From Streptomyces sp. cg36 (lineage in GTDB: Bacteria > Actinomycetota > Actinomycetes > Streptomycetales > Streptomycetaceae), in assembly GCF_041080675.1 (NCBI RefSeq), contig NZ_CP163520.1, forward strand, positions 3,410,001 through 3,474,000: a stretch of 64,000 bases of DNA, read 5' to 3'. Positions within the stretch are counted from its first letter, which is position 1. Every line of letters begins with the position of its first letter. The notes beneath the pieces were generated by a model that saw nothing but the letters and a program-made list of their open reading frames with translations, was not told where the DNA came from and searched no databases. The translations under genes were made by a program, and so were the position numbers. This document shows positions 20,968 through 27,938 of the stretch, in pieces.

Positions 20968-20985
20968 TGATCACAGCCGTGATCA
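20968..20985. promoter_or_regulatory. perfect inverted repeat TGATCAC-n4-GTGATCA
   Basis: Exact 7-bp arms around AGCC, just downstream of the AT-rich palindrome at 20951-20962. The same GTGATC core recurs at 20518, 20551, 20595, 20621 and (reversed) 20822. It looks like an operator for an unidentified dimeric regulator. Confidence 0.4.
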
Positions 20986-21116
20986 CCCATGCCCGTATTG
21001 CCCGTTACGGCGTCAATAAGGGCGCGAAGGAAGCGGATTCAGCCATTCCAGCTGCAACTGTGGCGCAGGACACGTTTCTTGATGGGAACCGTGAACCCCT
21101 GATAGCGGTTGTCCTC

Positions 21117-21938
21117 ATGTCCCACACCGCTCACATACCCAGCCACCGGAAGCCCCGCCGCAGCGCCTCGAAGCTCGCGCTCCGTGCCGGAGTTGCCGGT
21201 GGCGTCCTCAGCACCATCGCGGTGGCAGGCGCCACGGGTCCGGCGCAGGCCGCCGAGCCGGTGACCGAGACCATCGAGATGCCCACGCTCACGACCGGGC
21301 TCGCGAGCACCGCCGCCGCTTCCGCCGAGGCCACCCAGCAGGTCGCCGCCGACCTCCAGCTGAAGGCCCAGCAGAACGCGGCCGCCTCCAGCGCCGCCAA
21401 GGTCGCCAAGAAGGCCAAGGCCGACGCGGACGCCAAGGCGGAGGCGGAGAAGAAGGCCAAGGCGGAAGCCGAGGCCAAGGCGAAGGCGGAGGCCGCCGAC
21501 CGCGCCTCCCGCTCCTCCGCGCGCACCACCCTGGCCTCGACCGGTGGCGGCAGCAGCTCCGTCACCTCCTCGTCCACCGCCACGGGTTCGGCCGCCACCA
21601 TCGTGAACTTCGCGCTGGCGCAGGTCGGCAAGGCGTACGTGTCGGGTGCCACGGGCTCCAGCGCGTACGACTGCTCGGGCCTGGTGCAGGCCGCCTACCG
21701 CCAGGTCGGCATCGACCTGCCGCGCGTCTCGCAGGACCAGTCCGCCACGGGCCGCCAGGTCTCCCTGTCGAACCTCCAGCCCGGCGACGTCCTGTACTGG
21801 GGCAGCTCCGGCTCCGCGTACCACGTGGCGATCTACGTCGGCGGCGGCAAGTTCGTGGGCGCGCAGAACTCCTCGACCGGCGTGGTCGAGCGCAGCCTGG
21901 ACTGGGACCGTCCGACGGGCGCCGTCCGGGTCCTCTGA
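21117..21938 (+). CDS. exported NlpC/P60 peptidoglycan hydrolase
   Basis: 273-aa secreted endopeptidase that cuts peptide stems of peptidoglycan. Residues 1-~48 form a signal peptide (basic RKPRRSASK, hydrophobic stretch, cleavage near AQAAEP). Residues ~70-130 are an Ala/Lys/Glu coiled coil. The NlpC/P60 domain is ~160-273, with the catalytic Cys in YDCSGLVQAAYRQ and the His in YHVAIYVGGG. The ATG at 21117 is chosen by the signal peptide, though no good Shine-Dalgarno is visible. It is a single-gene unit followed by a strong hairpin. Confidence 0.92.
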   Translation: MSHTAHIPSHRKPRRSASKLALRAGVAGGVLSTIAVAGATGPAQAAEPVTETIEMPTLTTGLASTAAASAEATQQVAADLQLKAQQNAAASSAAKVAKKAKADADAKAEAEKKAKAEAEAKAKAEAADRASRSSARTTLASTGGGSSSVTSSSTATGSAATIVNFALAQVGKAYVSGATGSSAYDCSGLVQAAYRQVGIDLPRVSQDQSATGRQVSLSNLQPGDVLYWGSSGSAYHVAIYVGGGKFVGAQNSSTGVVERSLDWDRPTGAVRVL

Positions 21939-22026
21939 GCGGACTCCGCCTCCTGGGAGGACCCGGTCCCCGAGAAGACCCGGTCCCTCGAAGGGGCCAC
22001 GGGCCCGCTGGGGCCCGCAACACCGT

Positions 22027-22072
22027 ACGGCTGAGGGCCGGCGACCCGGGTGGGGGTCGCCCCCTCAGCCGT
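22027..22072. terminator. bidirectional terminator hairpin
   Basis: Outer arms ACGGCTGAGGG / CCCTCAGCCGT and inner arms GGCGACCC / GGGTCGCC pair with only a 2-nt bulge. It sits between the convergent P60 gene and the flavin reductase gene. Confidence 0.85.
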
Positions 22073-22105
22073 GCCCGGAGCCGCTCGGGGCGGTCCGGGG
22101 CCGGT

Positions 22106-23392
22106 TCACGCCTTCGGCGCCACCTTGGAGAGGCCGTTGATGATGCGGTCCATCGCGTCGCCGCCCGTCGGGTCCGTGAGGTTCGCGAGCATCTTCAGGG
22201 TGAACTTCATCAGGACCGGGTGGGTCAGGCCCCGCTGGGTGGCGATCTTCATGACCTTCGGGTTGCCGATGAGCTTCACGAAGGCGCGGCCCAGCGTGTA
22301 GTAGCCCCCGTAGGTCTCCTTGAGGATCTTCGGGTAGTTGTGCAGCGCCAGTTCGCGCTGGGCCGGGGTCGCGCGGGCGTGGGCCTGGACGATGACGTCG
22401 GCCGCGATCTGGCCCGACTCCATGGCGTACGCGATGCCCTCGCCGTTGAACGGGTTGACCAGGCCGCCCGCGTCACCGACGAGCAGCAGGCCCTTGGTGT
22501 AGTGCGGCTGGCGGTTGAAGGCCATCGGGAGGGCGGCACCGCGGATGGGGCCCGTCATGTTCTCGTCGGTGTAGCCCCAGTCCTGCGGCATGGACGCGCA
22601 CCACGCCTTCAGGACCTCGCGCCAGTCCAGCTCCTTGAAGGAGGCGGAGGTGTTGAGGACGCCGAGGCCGACGTTGGAGGTGCCGTCGCCCATGCCGAAG
22701 ATCCAGCCGTAGCCGGGCAGCAGCCGGTCCTCGCCGGGCCCGCGCCGGTCCCACAGCTCCAGCCAGGACTCCAGGTAGTCGTCGTCGTGGCGGGGCGAGG
22801 TGAAGTACGTGCGGACGGCCACGCCCATCGGGCGGTCCTCGCGGCGGTGCAGGCCCATCGCCAGGGAGAGCCGGGTCGAGTTGCCGTCGGCGGCGACCAC
22901 CAGCGGCGCGTGGAAGGAGACCTCGCGCTTGTCCTCGCCGAGCTTGGCGGTGACGCCGGTGATGCGGCCGGTGCGGTCGTCGACGATGGGGCCCGCCACG
23001 TTGCAGCGCTCGTACAGCCGCGCCCCGGCCTTCTGGGCCTGGCGGGCCAGCTGCTCGTCGAAGTCGTCGCGCTTGCGGACCAGTCCGTAGTCCGGGTAGC
23101 TGGCGAGCTCGGGCCAGTCCAGCTGGAGCCGGACGCCGCCGCCGATGATCCGCAGGCCCTTGTTGCGCAGCCAGCCGGCCTCTTCGGAGATGTCGATGCC
23201 CATGGCGACCAGCTGCTTGGTGGCGCGCGGGGTCAGCCCGTCGCCGCAGACCTTCTCGCGGGGGAAGGCGGTCTTCTCCAGCAGCAGTACGTCGAGTCCG
23301 GCCTTGGCCAGGTAGTACGCCGTGGTCGACCCGGCGGGGCCCGCCCCGACGACGATCACATCCGCGGTGTGTTCGGTGAGGGGCTCGGTCAC
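22106..23392 (-). CDS. geranylgeranyl reductase-family FAD enzyme (menaquinone reductase, MenJ-like)
   Basis: 428-aa FAD-dependent oxidoreductase. It has the N-terminal Rossmann motif VIVVGAGPAGSTTAYYLAKAG followed by LLLEK, the CGDGLTPRA segment, the GYGWIFGMGDGTSNVG stretch typical of geranylgeranyl reductases, and the second FAD motif LLVGDAGGLVNPFNGEGIAYAMESG. Family members saturate prenyl chains; beside complex I and the futalosine genes, the likely substrate is the menaquinone side chain (Streptomyces make partly hydrogenated MK-9). An archaeal-type lipid role is a less likely alternative. The start is GTG at 23392 after GGGAGA. Confidence 0.88.
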   Translation of the reverse strand: MTEPLTEHTADVIVVGAGPAGSTTAYYLAKAGLDVLLLEKTAFPREKVCGDGLTPRATKQLVAMGIDISEEAGWLRNKGLRIIGGGVRLQLDWPELASYPDYGLVRKRDDFDEQLARQAQKAGARLYERCNVAGPIVDDRTGRITGVTAKLGEDKREVSFHAPLVVAADGNSTRLSLAMGLHRREDRPMGVAVRTYFTSPRHDDDYLESWLELWDRRGPGEDRLLPGYGWIFGMGDGTSNVGLGVLNTSASFKELDWREVLKAWCASMPQDWGYTDENMTGPIRGAALPMAFNRQPHYTKGLLLVGDAGGLVNPFNGEGIAYAMESGQIAADVIVQAHARATPAQRELALHNYPKILKETYGGYYTLGRAFVKLIGNPKVMKIATQRGLTHPVLMKFTLKMLANLTDPTGGDAMDRIINGLSKVAPKA

Positions 23393-23493
23393 AGCGGGTT
23401 CTCCCGAAGACTCGATTTTGCGTGCCGGAAAGCACGGGACATGTGCAGTCTATGGGTGGCTGTTGATCGTTATCGCGAAGGGTTGCCCACGTC

Positions 23494-24012
23494 ATGAACT
23501 CCAGCGCGGAGAAGTCCCTGCCCGTCGTACGGCTGCGCGTGCCGACCGAGGAGGACGCGTGGGCCTGGCACGAGGTGTTCAACGACCGTGAGGTCATGGA
23601 GTTCCACGGCGGGGCGCCCGCGGAGCTCTCGGTGTACGAGGAGTTGACGGCGCGCCAGCGCAAGCACGACGCCGAGCGCGGGTTCTGCCTCTGGACGCTG
23701 CTCGACGAGGACGACCGGGTGATCGGGTTCACCGGCGCCCAGCCGTGGCCGCACGCCTGGGGCCCGGCGGGCGAGGTGGAGATCGGCTGGCGGCTGGCCC
23801 GCCCGGCGTGGGGCCGCGGGTACGCGACGGCGGCGGCCAGGATGGCCGTGGAGCGGGTGCGGGCCGCCGGGGTCGGCGGGGTGGTGGCGATGGTGGACGC
23901 GCGCAACGAGCGGTCCGTGGCGGTGACGCGGCGGCTGGGGATGCGGCTGGCGGAGACGTTCCGGACGCCCACGTCGCAGCGGGAGGGGTACTGCTTCCGG
24001 CTGGCGCTGTGA
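23494..24012 (+). CDS. GNAT-family N-acetyltransferase (RimJ/RimL type)
   Basis: 172 aa. It carries the acetyl-CoA-binding motif A region (EIGWRLARPAWGRGYATAAARMAVE, abridged here) and the downstream DARNERSVAVTRRLGM motif characteristic of the RimJ/RimL-like Acetyltransf_3 group. The substrate is unknown. It is divergent from the flavin reductase gene (102 nt apart) and convergent with the glutaminase gene. The Shine-Dalgarno is weak (GAAGGG, 11 nt spacing). Confidence 0.85.
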   Translation: MNSSAEKSLPVVRLRVPTEEDAWAWHEVFNDREVMEFHGGAPAELSVYEELTARQRKHDAERGFCLWTLLDEDDRVIGFTGAQPWPHAWGPAGEVEIGWRLARPAWGRGYATAAARMAVERVRAAGVGGVVAMVDARNERSVAVTRRLGMRLAETFRTPTSQREGYCFRLAL

Positions 24013-24017
24013 AGTCG

Positions 24018-24151
24018 TCCGCGGACCGCGGTGGGCCGATCTCGCCGTTCCCCGCGCCCCTAAACGTCCGGCGGGGAGCGTGTTTCGGCCAAGTCGCGGT
24101 GCGGTGTGTCCGCGGACCGCGGCCGGTTGCTCGCGCGGTTCCCCACGCCCC
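24018..24151. repeat. two copies of dispersed ~45-bp GC repeat
   Basis: Copies at 24018-24061 and 24109-24151 share the layout TCCGCGGACCG ... CTCGC ... GTTCCCCGCGCCCCT (second copy slightly degenerate). They fill most of the 177-bp gap between the acetyltransferase and glutaminase genes. Related copies lie at 26.0 kb and inside the acyl-CoA ligase gene. Confidence 0.75.
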
Positions 24152-24189
24152 CAACGCTTGGGGCAGGCGCTCGGGGGCGGGGCGGAACG

Positions 24190-25155
24190 TCAGAACACCG
24201 ACAGGCCCGTCAGCGTCGTGAAGCGGTCCAGGGCCGCCACCCCCGCCACCGAGTTGCCCCGGGCGTCGAGTCCGGGGCTCCACACGGACAGCGTGCAGCG
24301 GCCCGGCACGACCGCCACGATGCCGCCGCCGACGCCGCTCTTGCCCGGCAGCCCGACCCGGTACGCGAAGTCGCCCGCCGCGTCGTACGTCCCGCACGTC
24401 AGCATCACCGCGTTGATCTGCTTGGCCTCGCTGCGGGTCAGCAGGCGGGAGCCGTCGGCGCGCAGGCCGTGGCGGGCCAGGAAGCGGGCCGCGAGGGCCA
24501 GGTCCGCGCAGCTCATCTCGATGGCGCACTGCCAGAAGTAGTGGTCGAGCAGCGTCGGCACGTCGTTGGCGATGTTGCCGTACGAGGCCATGAAGTGGGC
24601 GAGGGCCGCGTTGCGGTCGCCGTGCGCGGACTCCGACTCGGCGACGACCGCGTCGAAGGCGAGGTCGGCGTTGCCGGTCTCCTCCTTCAGGAACTCCAGG
24701 AGTTCGCTGCTGGCGTCGCCGGTGAGGGTCTGGAGGCGGTCGGTGACGACGAGCGCGCCCGCGTTGATGAACGGATTGCGCGGGATCCCGTTCTCGTACT
24801 CCAGCTGCACCAGCGAGTTGAACGGGTTGCCCGAGGGCTCGCGGCCCACGTGCTCCCAGAGGCTGTCGCCGCCGCGCGCGAGGGCGAGCGCGAGCGTGAA
24901 CACCTTGGTGATCGACTGGGCGGAGAACGGCCGCTGCCAGTCCCCCGCCCCGTACACCTTGCCGTCGAGGTCCGCGACGGCCATGCCGAAGCGGGACGGG
25001 TCCACGTCGGCGAGGGCGGGGATGTACGCGGCGGGGGTGCCGCGCCCCACGAGGGGCGCGACGTCGTCCGCGATCTGCTGGAGGACGGCCTGGAAGTCCT
25101 GGTGGTCCTCGTGGTCCTCGTGGCTCTGGGGGCCCTGGTGGTTCTGGTGCTCCAC
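24190..25155 (-). CDS. glsA: glutaminase
   Basis: 321-aa serine-dependent beta-lactamase-fold glutaminase (glutamine to glutamate plus ammonia). Catalytic SITK (Ser-x-x-Lys) follows FSAQ; other family motifs are NPFINAGALV, the Asn/Tyr-rich SYGNIAND, LTCGTYDAAGDFAYRVGLP and KSGVGGGI. The start GTG at 25155 gives an unusual His/Gln/Asp-rich N-terminal tail (EHQNHQGPQSHEDHEDHQ) before the domain. It lies 17 nt downstream of menG and is probably cotranscribed with it. Confidence 0.92.
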   Translation of the reverse strand: MEHQNHQGPQSHEDHEDHQDFQAVLQQIADDVAPLVGRGTPAAYIPALADVDPSRFGMAVADLDGKVYGAGDWQRPFSAQSITKVFTLALALARGGDSLWEHVGREPSGNPFNSLVQLEYENGIPRNPFINAGALVVTDRLQTLTGDASSELLEFLKEETGNADLAFDAVVAESESAHGDRNAALAHFMASYGNIANDVPTLLDHYFWQCAIEMSCADLALAARFLARHGLRADGSRLLTRSEAKQINAVMLTCGTYDAAGDFAYRVGLPGKSGVGGGIVAVVPGRCTLSVWSPGLDARGNSVAGVAALDRFTTLTGLSVF

Positions 25156-25172
25156 GGTGGTGCTGCCGCCGG

Positions 25173-25868
25173 TTACTGGGGCTTGAAGCCGCGGTGCAGC
25201 GCCACCACACCGCCGGTCAGGTTGCGCCAGGCCACCTTGGACCAGCCGGCCTGCTGGAGGCGGGCCGCCAGCGCGGGCTGGTCGGGCCAGGCGCGGATGG
25301 ACTCGGCGAGGTAGACGTACGCGTCCGGGTTGGACGAGACGGCCGTGGCGACCGGCGGCAGCGCGCGCATCAGGTACTCGCTGTAGACCGTGCGGAACGG
25401 CTTCCAGACCGGCTGCGAGAACTCGCAGATCACCACCCGGCCGCCGGGGCGGGTCACCCGGAACAGCTCGCGCAGGGCCGTGTCCGTGTCCTGCACGTTG
25501 CGCAGGCCGAAGGAGATGGTGACGGCGTCGAAGGTGTCGTCCTTGAACGGCAGCTTCGTGGCGTCGCCCGCCGTGAACGGCAGGTGCGGGTGGCGGCCCT
25601 TGCCGACCTTCAGCATGCCGAGGGAGAAGTCGCAGGGGACGACGTACGCGCCGGTGGCGGCGAAGGGGAGGGAGGAGGTGGCGGTGCCGGCGGCCAGGTC
25701 GAGGACCTTCTGCGCGGGGCGCGCGTCGACCGCCTTCGCCACCTCCTTGCGCCACAGGCGGGTCTGGCCCAGCGAGAGCACGTCGTTGGTGAGGTCGTAG
25801 TTCGCGGCGACGTCGTCGAACATCGAGGCGACTTCGTGCGGCTGCTTGTCCAGGGATGCGCGGGTCAC
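25173..25868 (-). CDS. menG: demethylmenaquinone methyltransferase
   Basis: 231-aa UbiE/MenG-family SAM methyltransferase that does the last methylation of menaquinone. It has the family signature [19 protein letters not shown] near the N-terminus, SAM motif [13 protein letters not shown] and the UbiE motif [11 protein letters not shown] at 25868 ([10 protein letters not shown]) is chosen; upstream in-frame sequence is Pro/Gly-rich and unlike the family. It works downstream of the prenyltransferase and UbiD/UbiX genes found at 53.7-56.9 kb. Confidence 0.95.
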   Translation of the reverse strand: MTRASLDKQPHEVASMFDDVAANYDLTNDVLSLGQTRLWRKEVAKAVDARPAQKVLDLAAGTATSSLPFAATGAYVVPCDFSLGMLKVGKGRHPHLPFTAGDATKLPFKDDTFDAVTISFGLRNVQDTDTALRELFRVTRPGGRVVICEFSQPVWKPFRTVYSEYLMRALPPVATAVSSNPDAYVYLAESIRAWPDQPALAARLQQAGWSKVAWRNLTGGVVALHRGFKPQ

Positions 25869-25972
25869 GACCTCATTGTGCCTGGGGCTCGCGCCCCGGC
25901 CGCCCACGCCCCCCTGCGCGCGGCGTCCCCCACCCCGCCCCTTCCCGAAACTCTCCGAGGGCTGGCCTCCGG

Positions 25973-26117
25973 CTGCGGACCGTGCGTGGCCGCTCGCGCA
26001 GTTCCCCGCGCCCCTGAGTGGCCCTTCGGGCCCCCTCTCGCGCAGTTCCCCGCGCGCCCCTCAACCCGCAGTCGTCCGCGGACCGTGCTCGCTCCTCGCG
26101 CAGTTCCCCGCGCCCCT
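25973..26117. repeat. three copies of dispersed ~45-bp GC repeat
   Basis: Copies at 25973-26015, 26035-26061 (shorter) and 26074-26117 each end in CGCGCAGTTCCCCGCGC; two have the CTGCGGACCG or CCGCGGACCG leader. They make up most of the 266-bp gap between menG and the next gene. No gene is seen there. Confidence 0.8.
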
Positions 26118-26134
26118 GAATGCCTGGGGGCCCC

Positions 26135-26641
26135 TCAGCGCGTGCGGTACACCAGGCGGCCCCCCACCACCGTCGCCACGCACCCGCCCTCCCCGTCGAA
26201 GACCGCGAAGCGGGCCGGGCCGCCCACCGTCAGTGGGGGGAGGTCGGGCGTGGGCAGGGACGTGAGGCCCGAGCGGTGGGTCGCCTCCGCCACCACCCGC
26301 GACCGCGACGACCCCACCACGGCCACCACCCCCCGCGCCAGCATCCGCTGCGCCCCCCGCCGCACGGACCCGCCCCGGCGGACGTCGTCCAGCGGGAAGG
26401 GCGGCGGAAGGATCGGCTCCGTGCCGAGGGTGTCGGCCTCGCGCGGGTCGGGGTGGTAGGCCAGCTCCAGCAGCTCCACCCCGTCGGGGTCGACGAGTCC
26501 GGGCGACAGCGTGCCCGGCCACCGCCGCACCCGCGCGGCCGGGTACGCCGCGGCCAGCGACTCGTACGGGCCGATGGCCGCCACCCGGTCGCCCTCGACC
26601 AGGACCGCGTCGCCCGTCTCGGGGGCGTGGATCGTCAGCAC
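26135..26641 (-). CDS. imidazolonepropionase-like composite-domain protein (amidohydrolase without active site)
   Basis: 168 aa. N-terminal VLVEGDRVAAIGP and WPGTLSPGLVDPDG, and C-terminal GGPARFAVFDGEG / ATVVGGRLVYRTR, match the composite beta-sandwich that flanks amidohydrolase barrels, but the barrel is nearly absent. The usual PGxVDxHxH metal motif reads PGLVDPDG, so the metal-binding histidines are missing. It ends the operon-like run after mqnC (gap 16 nt). It could be a remnant or a repurposed small protein; catalysis is unlikely. The start is GTG at 26641. Confidence 0.72.
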   Translation of the reverse strand: MLTIHAPETGDAVLVEGDRVAAIGPYESLAAAYPAARVRRWPGTLSPGLVDPDGVELLELAYHPDPREADTLGTEPILPPPFPLDDVRRGGSVRRGAQRMLARGVVAVVGSSRSRVVAEATHRSGLTSLPTPDLPPLTVGGPARFAVFDGEGGCVATVVGGRLVYRTR

Positions 26642-26657
26642 GGGACGCCGGGGGCCG

Positions 26658-27857
26658 CTAGTTGGAGGCCAGCAGCTTCAGCTCGGGGTGGGCCGTCCCG
26701 CCCTCGATCGCCGTCGAGGAGATGTGGGACATGACCCGCTCGTCGACCGGGTCGTTCGCCGGGTCGTCGTGGACCAGCAGGTGCTCGTACGTGGTGGCGC
26801 GCTGCGCCGGGACCCGGCCCGCCTTGCGGATCAGGTCGATGATCTCCATGCGGTTGGAGCGGTGCTTGGCACCGGCCGAGGAGACGACGTTCTCCTCCAG
26901 CATGATCGAGCCCAGGTCGTCCGCGCCGTAGTGCAGCGACAGCTGGCCCGCCTCCTTGCCGACGGTGAGCCAGGAGCCCTGGATGTGGGCGACGTTGTCG
27001 AGGAAGAGGCGCGCGACCGCGAGCATCCGCAGGTACTCGAAGACGCTGGCCTGCGTCCGGCCCTTCAGATGGTTGTTCTCGGGCTGGTAGGTGTACGGGA
27101 TGAACGCGCGGAAGCCGCCGGTGCGGTCCTGCACGTCACGGATCATCCGGATGTGCTCGATGCGCTCGGCGTTGGTCTCGCCGGTGCCCATCAGCATGGT
27201 GGAGGTGGACTCCACGCCCAGGTTGTGGGCCGTCTCCATGATCTCCAGCCAGCGCTCGCCGCTCTCCTTGAGCGGGGCGATCGCCTTGCGGGGCCGCTCG
27301 GGCAGCAGTTCGGCGCCGGCGCCCGCGAAGGAGTCGAGGCCGGCGGTGTGGATGCGCTGGATGGCCTCCTCCACCGAGACCCCGGAGATCCGGGCCATGT
27401 GCTCGACCTCGGAGGCGCCGAGGGAGTGGATGACCAGCTGCGGGAACGCCTGCTTGATGGCGCTGAAGTGCTTCTCGTAGTACTCGACGCCGTAGTCCGG
27501 GTGGTGGCCGCCCTGGAACATGATCTGGGTGCCGCCCAGTTCGACGGTCTCCGCGCAGCGGCGCAGGATGTCGTCGAGGTCGCGGGTCCAGCCCTTCTTG
27601 GTGTCCTTGGGGGCCGCGTAGAAGGCGCAGAACCTGCACGCCGTGACGCACACGTTCGTGTAGTTGATGTTGCGCTCGATGATGTACGTGGCGATGTGCT
27701 CGGTGCCCGCGTACCGGCGGCGGCGGACCGCGTCGGCGGCGGCGCCCAGCGCGTGCAGCGGCGCCGAACGGTAGAGGTCGAGCGCCTCTTCGGGGGTGAT
27801 CCGTCCACCCGCAGCGGCACGGTCGAGGACGGACTGAAGGTCGGCCTTCTCAGTCAC
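26658..27857 (-). CDS. mqnC: cyclic dehypoxanthinyl futalosine synthase
   Basis: 399-aa radical SAM enzyme of the futalosine menaquinone pathway, cyclising dehypoxanthine futalosine. The cluster motif is CVTACRFC (CxxxCxxC, about residue 70), preceded by NINYTNVC. Other family stretches are MFQGGHHPDYG, HSLGASEVEHMA and PYTYQPENNHLKG. It is related to but distinct from the MqnE at 51.8-53.0 kb. GTG at 27857 has AAGGGA 7 nt upstream. Orthologous to the experimentally studied S. coelicolor enzyme by family and context. Confidence 0.95.
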   Translation of the reverse strand: MTEKADLQSVLDRAAAGGRITPEEALDLYRSAPLHALGAAADAVRRRRYAGTEHIATYIIERNINYTNVCVTACRFCAFYAAPKDTKKGWTRDLDDILRRCAETVELGGTQIMFQGGHHPDYGVEYYEKHFSAIKQAFPQLVIHSLGASEVEHMARISGVSVEEAIQRIHTAGLDSFAGAGAELLPERPRKAIAPLKESGERWLEIMETAHNLGVESTSTMLMGTGETNAERIEHIRMIRDVQDRTGGFRAFIPYTYQPENNHLKGRTQASVFEYLRMLAVARLFLDNVAHIQGSWLTVGKEAGQLSLHYGADDLGSIMLEENVVSSAGAKHRSNRMEIIDLIRKAGRVPAQRATTYEHLLVHDDPANDPVDERVMSHISSTAIEGGTAHPELKLLASN

Positions 27858-27938
27858 GGAGTGTCCCTTTCGGCAGGGTTGCGGACGGACCCGGCCAGCG
27901 TACGCCAGCGGGGTCGGGCGGCCTCGGTCCGGGTCGCG

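Larger units (their letters stand above)
20381..21116. other. 736-bp divergent non-coding region (nuoA / NlpC-P60)
   Basis: No convincing gene. It contains two Rex-operator-like sites (20466-20483, 20780-20797), seven GTGATC-type half-sites scattered from 20518 to 20985, an inverted repeat TGATCAC-n4-GTGATCA at 20968-20985 and an unusually AT-rich palindrome TTTTTATAAAAA at 20951-20962. The frame upstream of the P60 start is open back to 20967 but shows no signal-peptide logic or coding bias. It most likely holds the nuoA promoter and a long leader for the hydrolase gene. Confidence 0.6.

Noticed and set aside
20700..21116. c-di-AMP (ydaO-type) riboswitch before the P60 hydrolase gene
   Set aside because: Such riboswitches occur before cell-wall hydrolase genes in Streptomyces, but I could not find the conserved GGGGAACC and GGGGTGAAT core segments in order. 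A covariance-model search would settle it.
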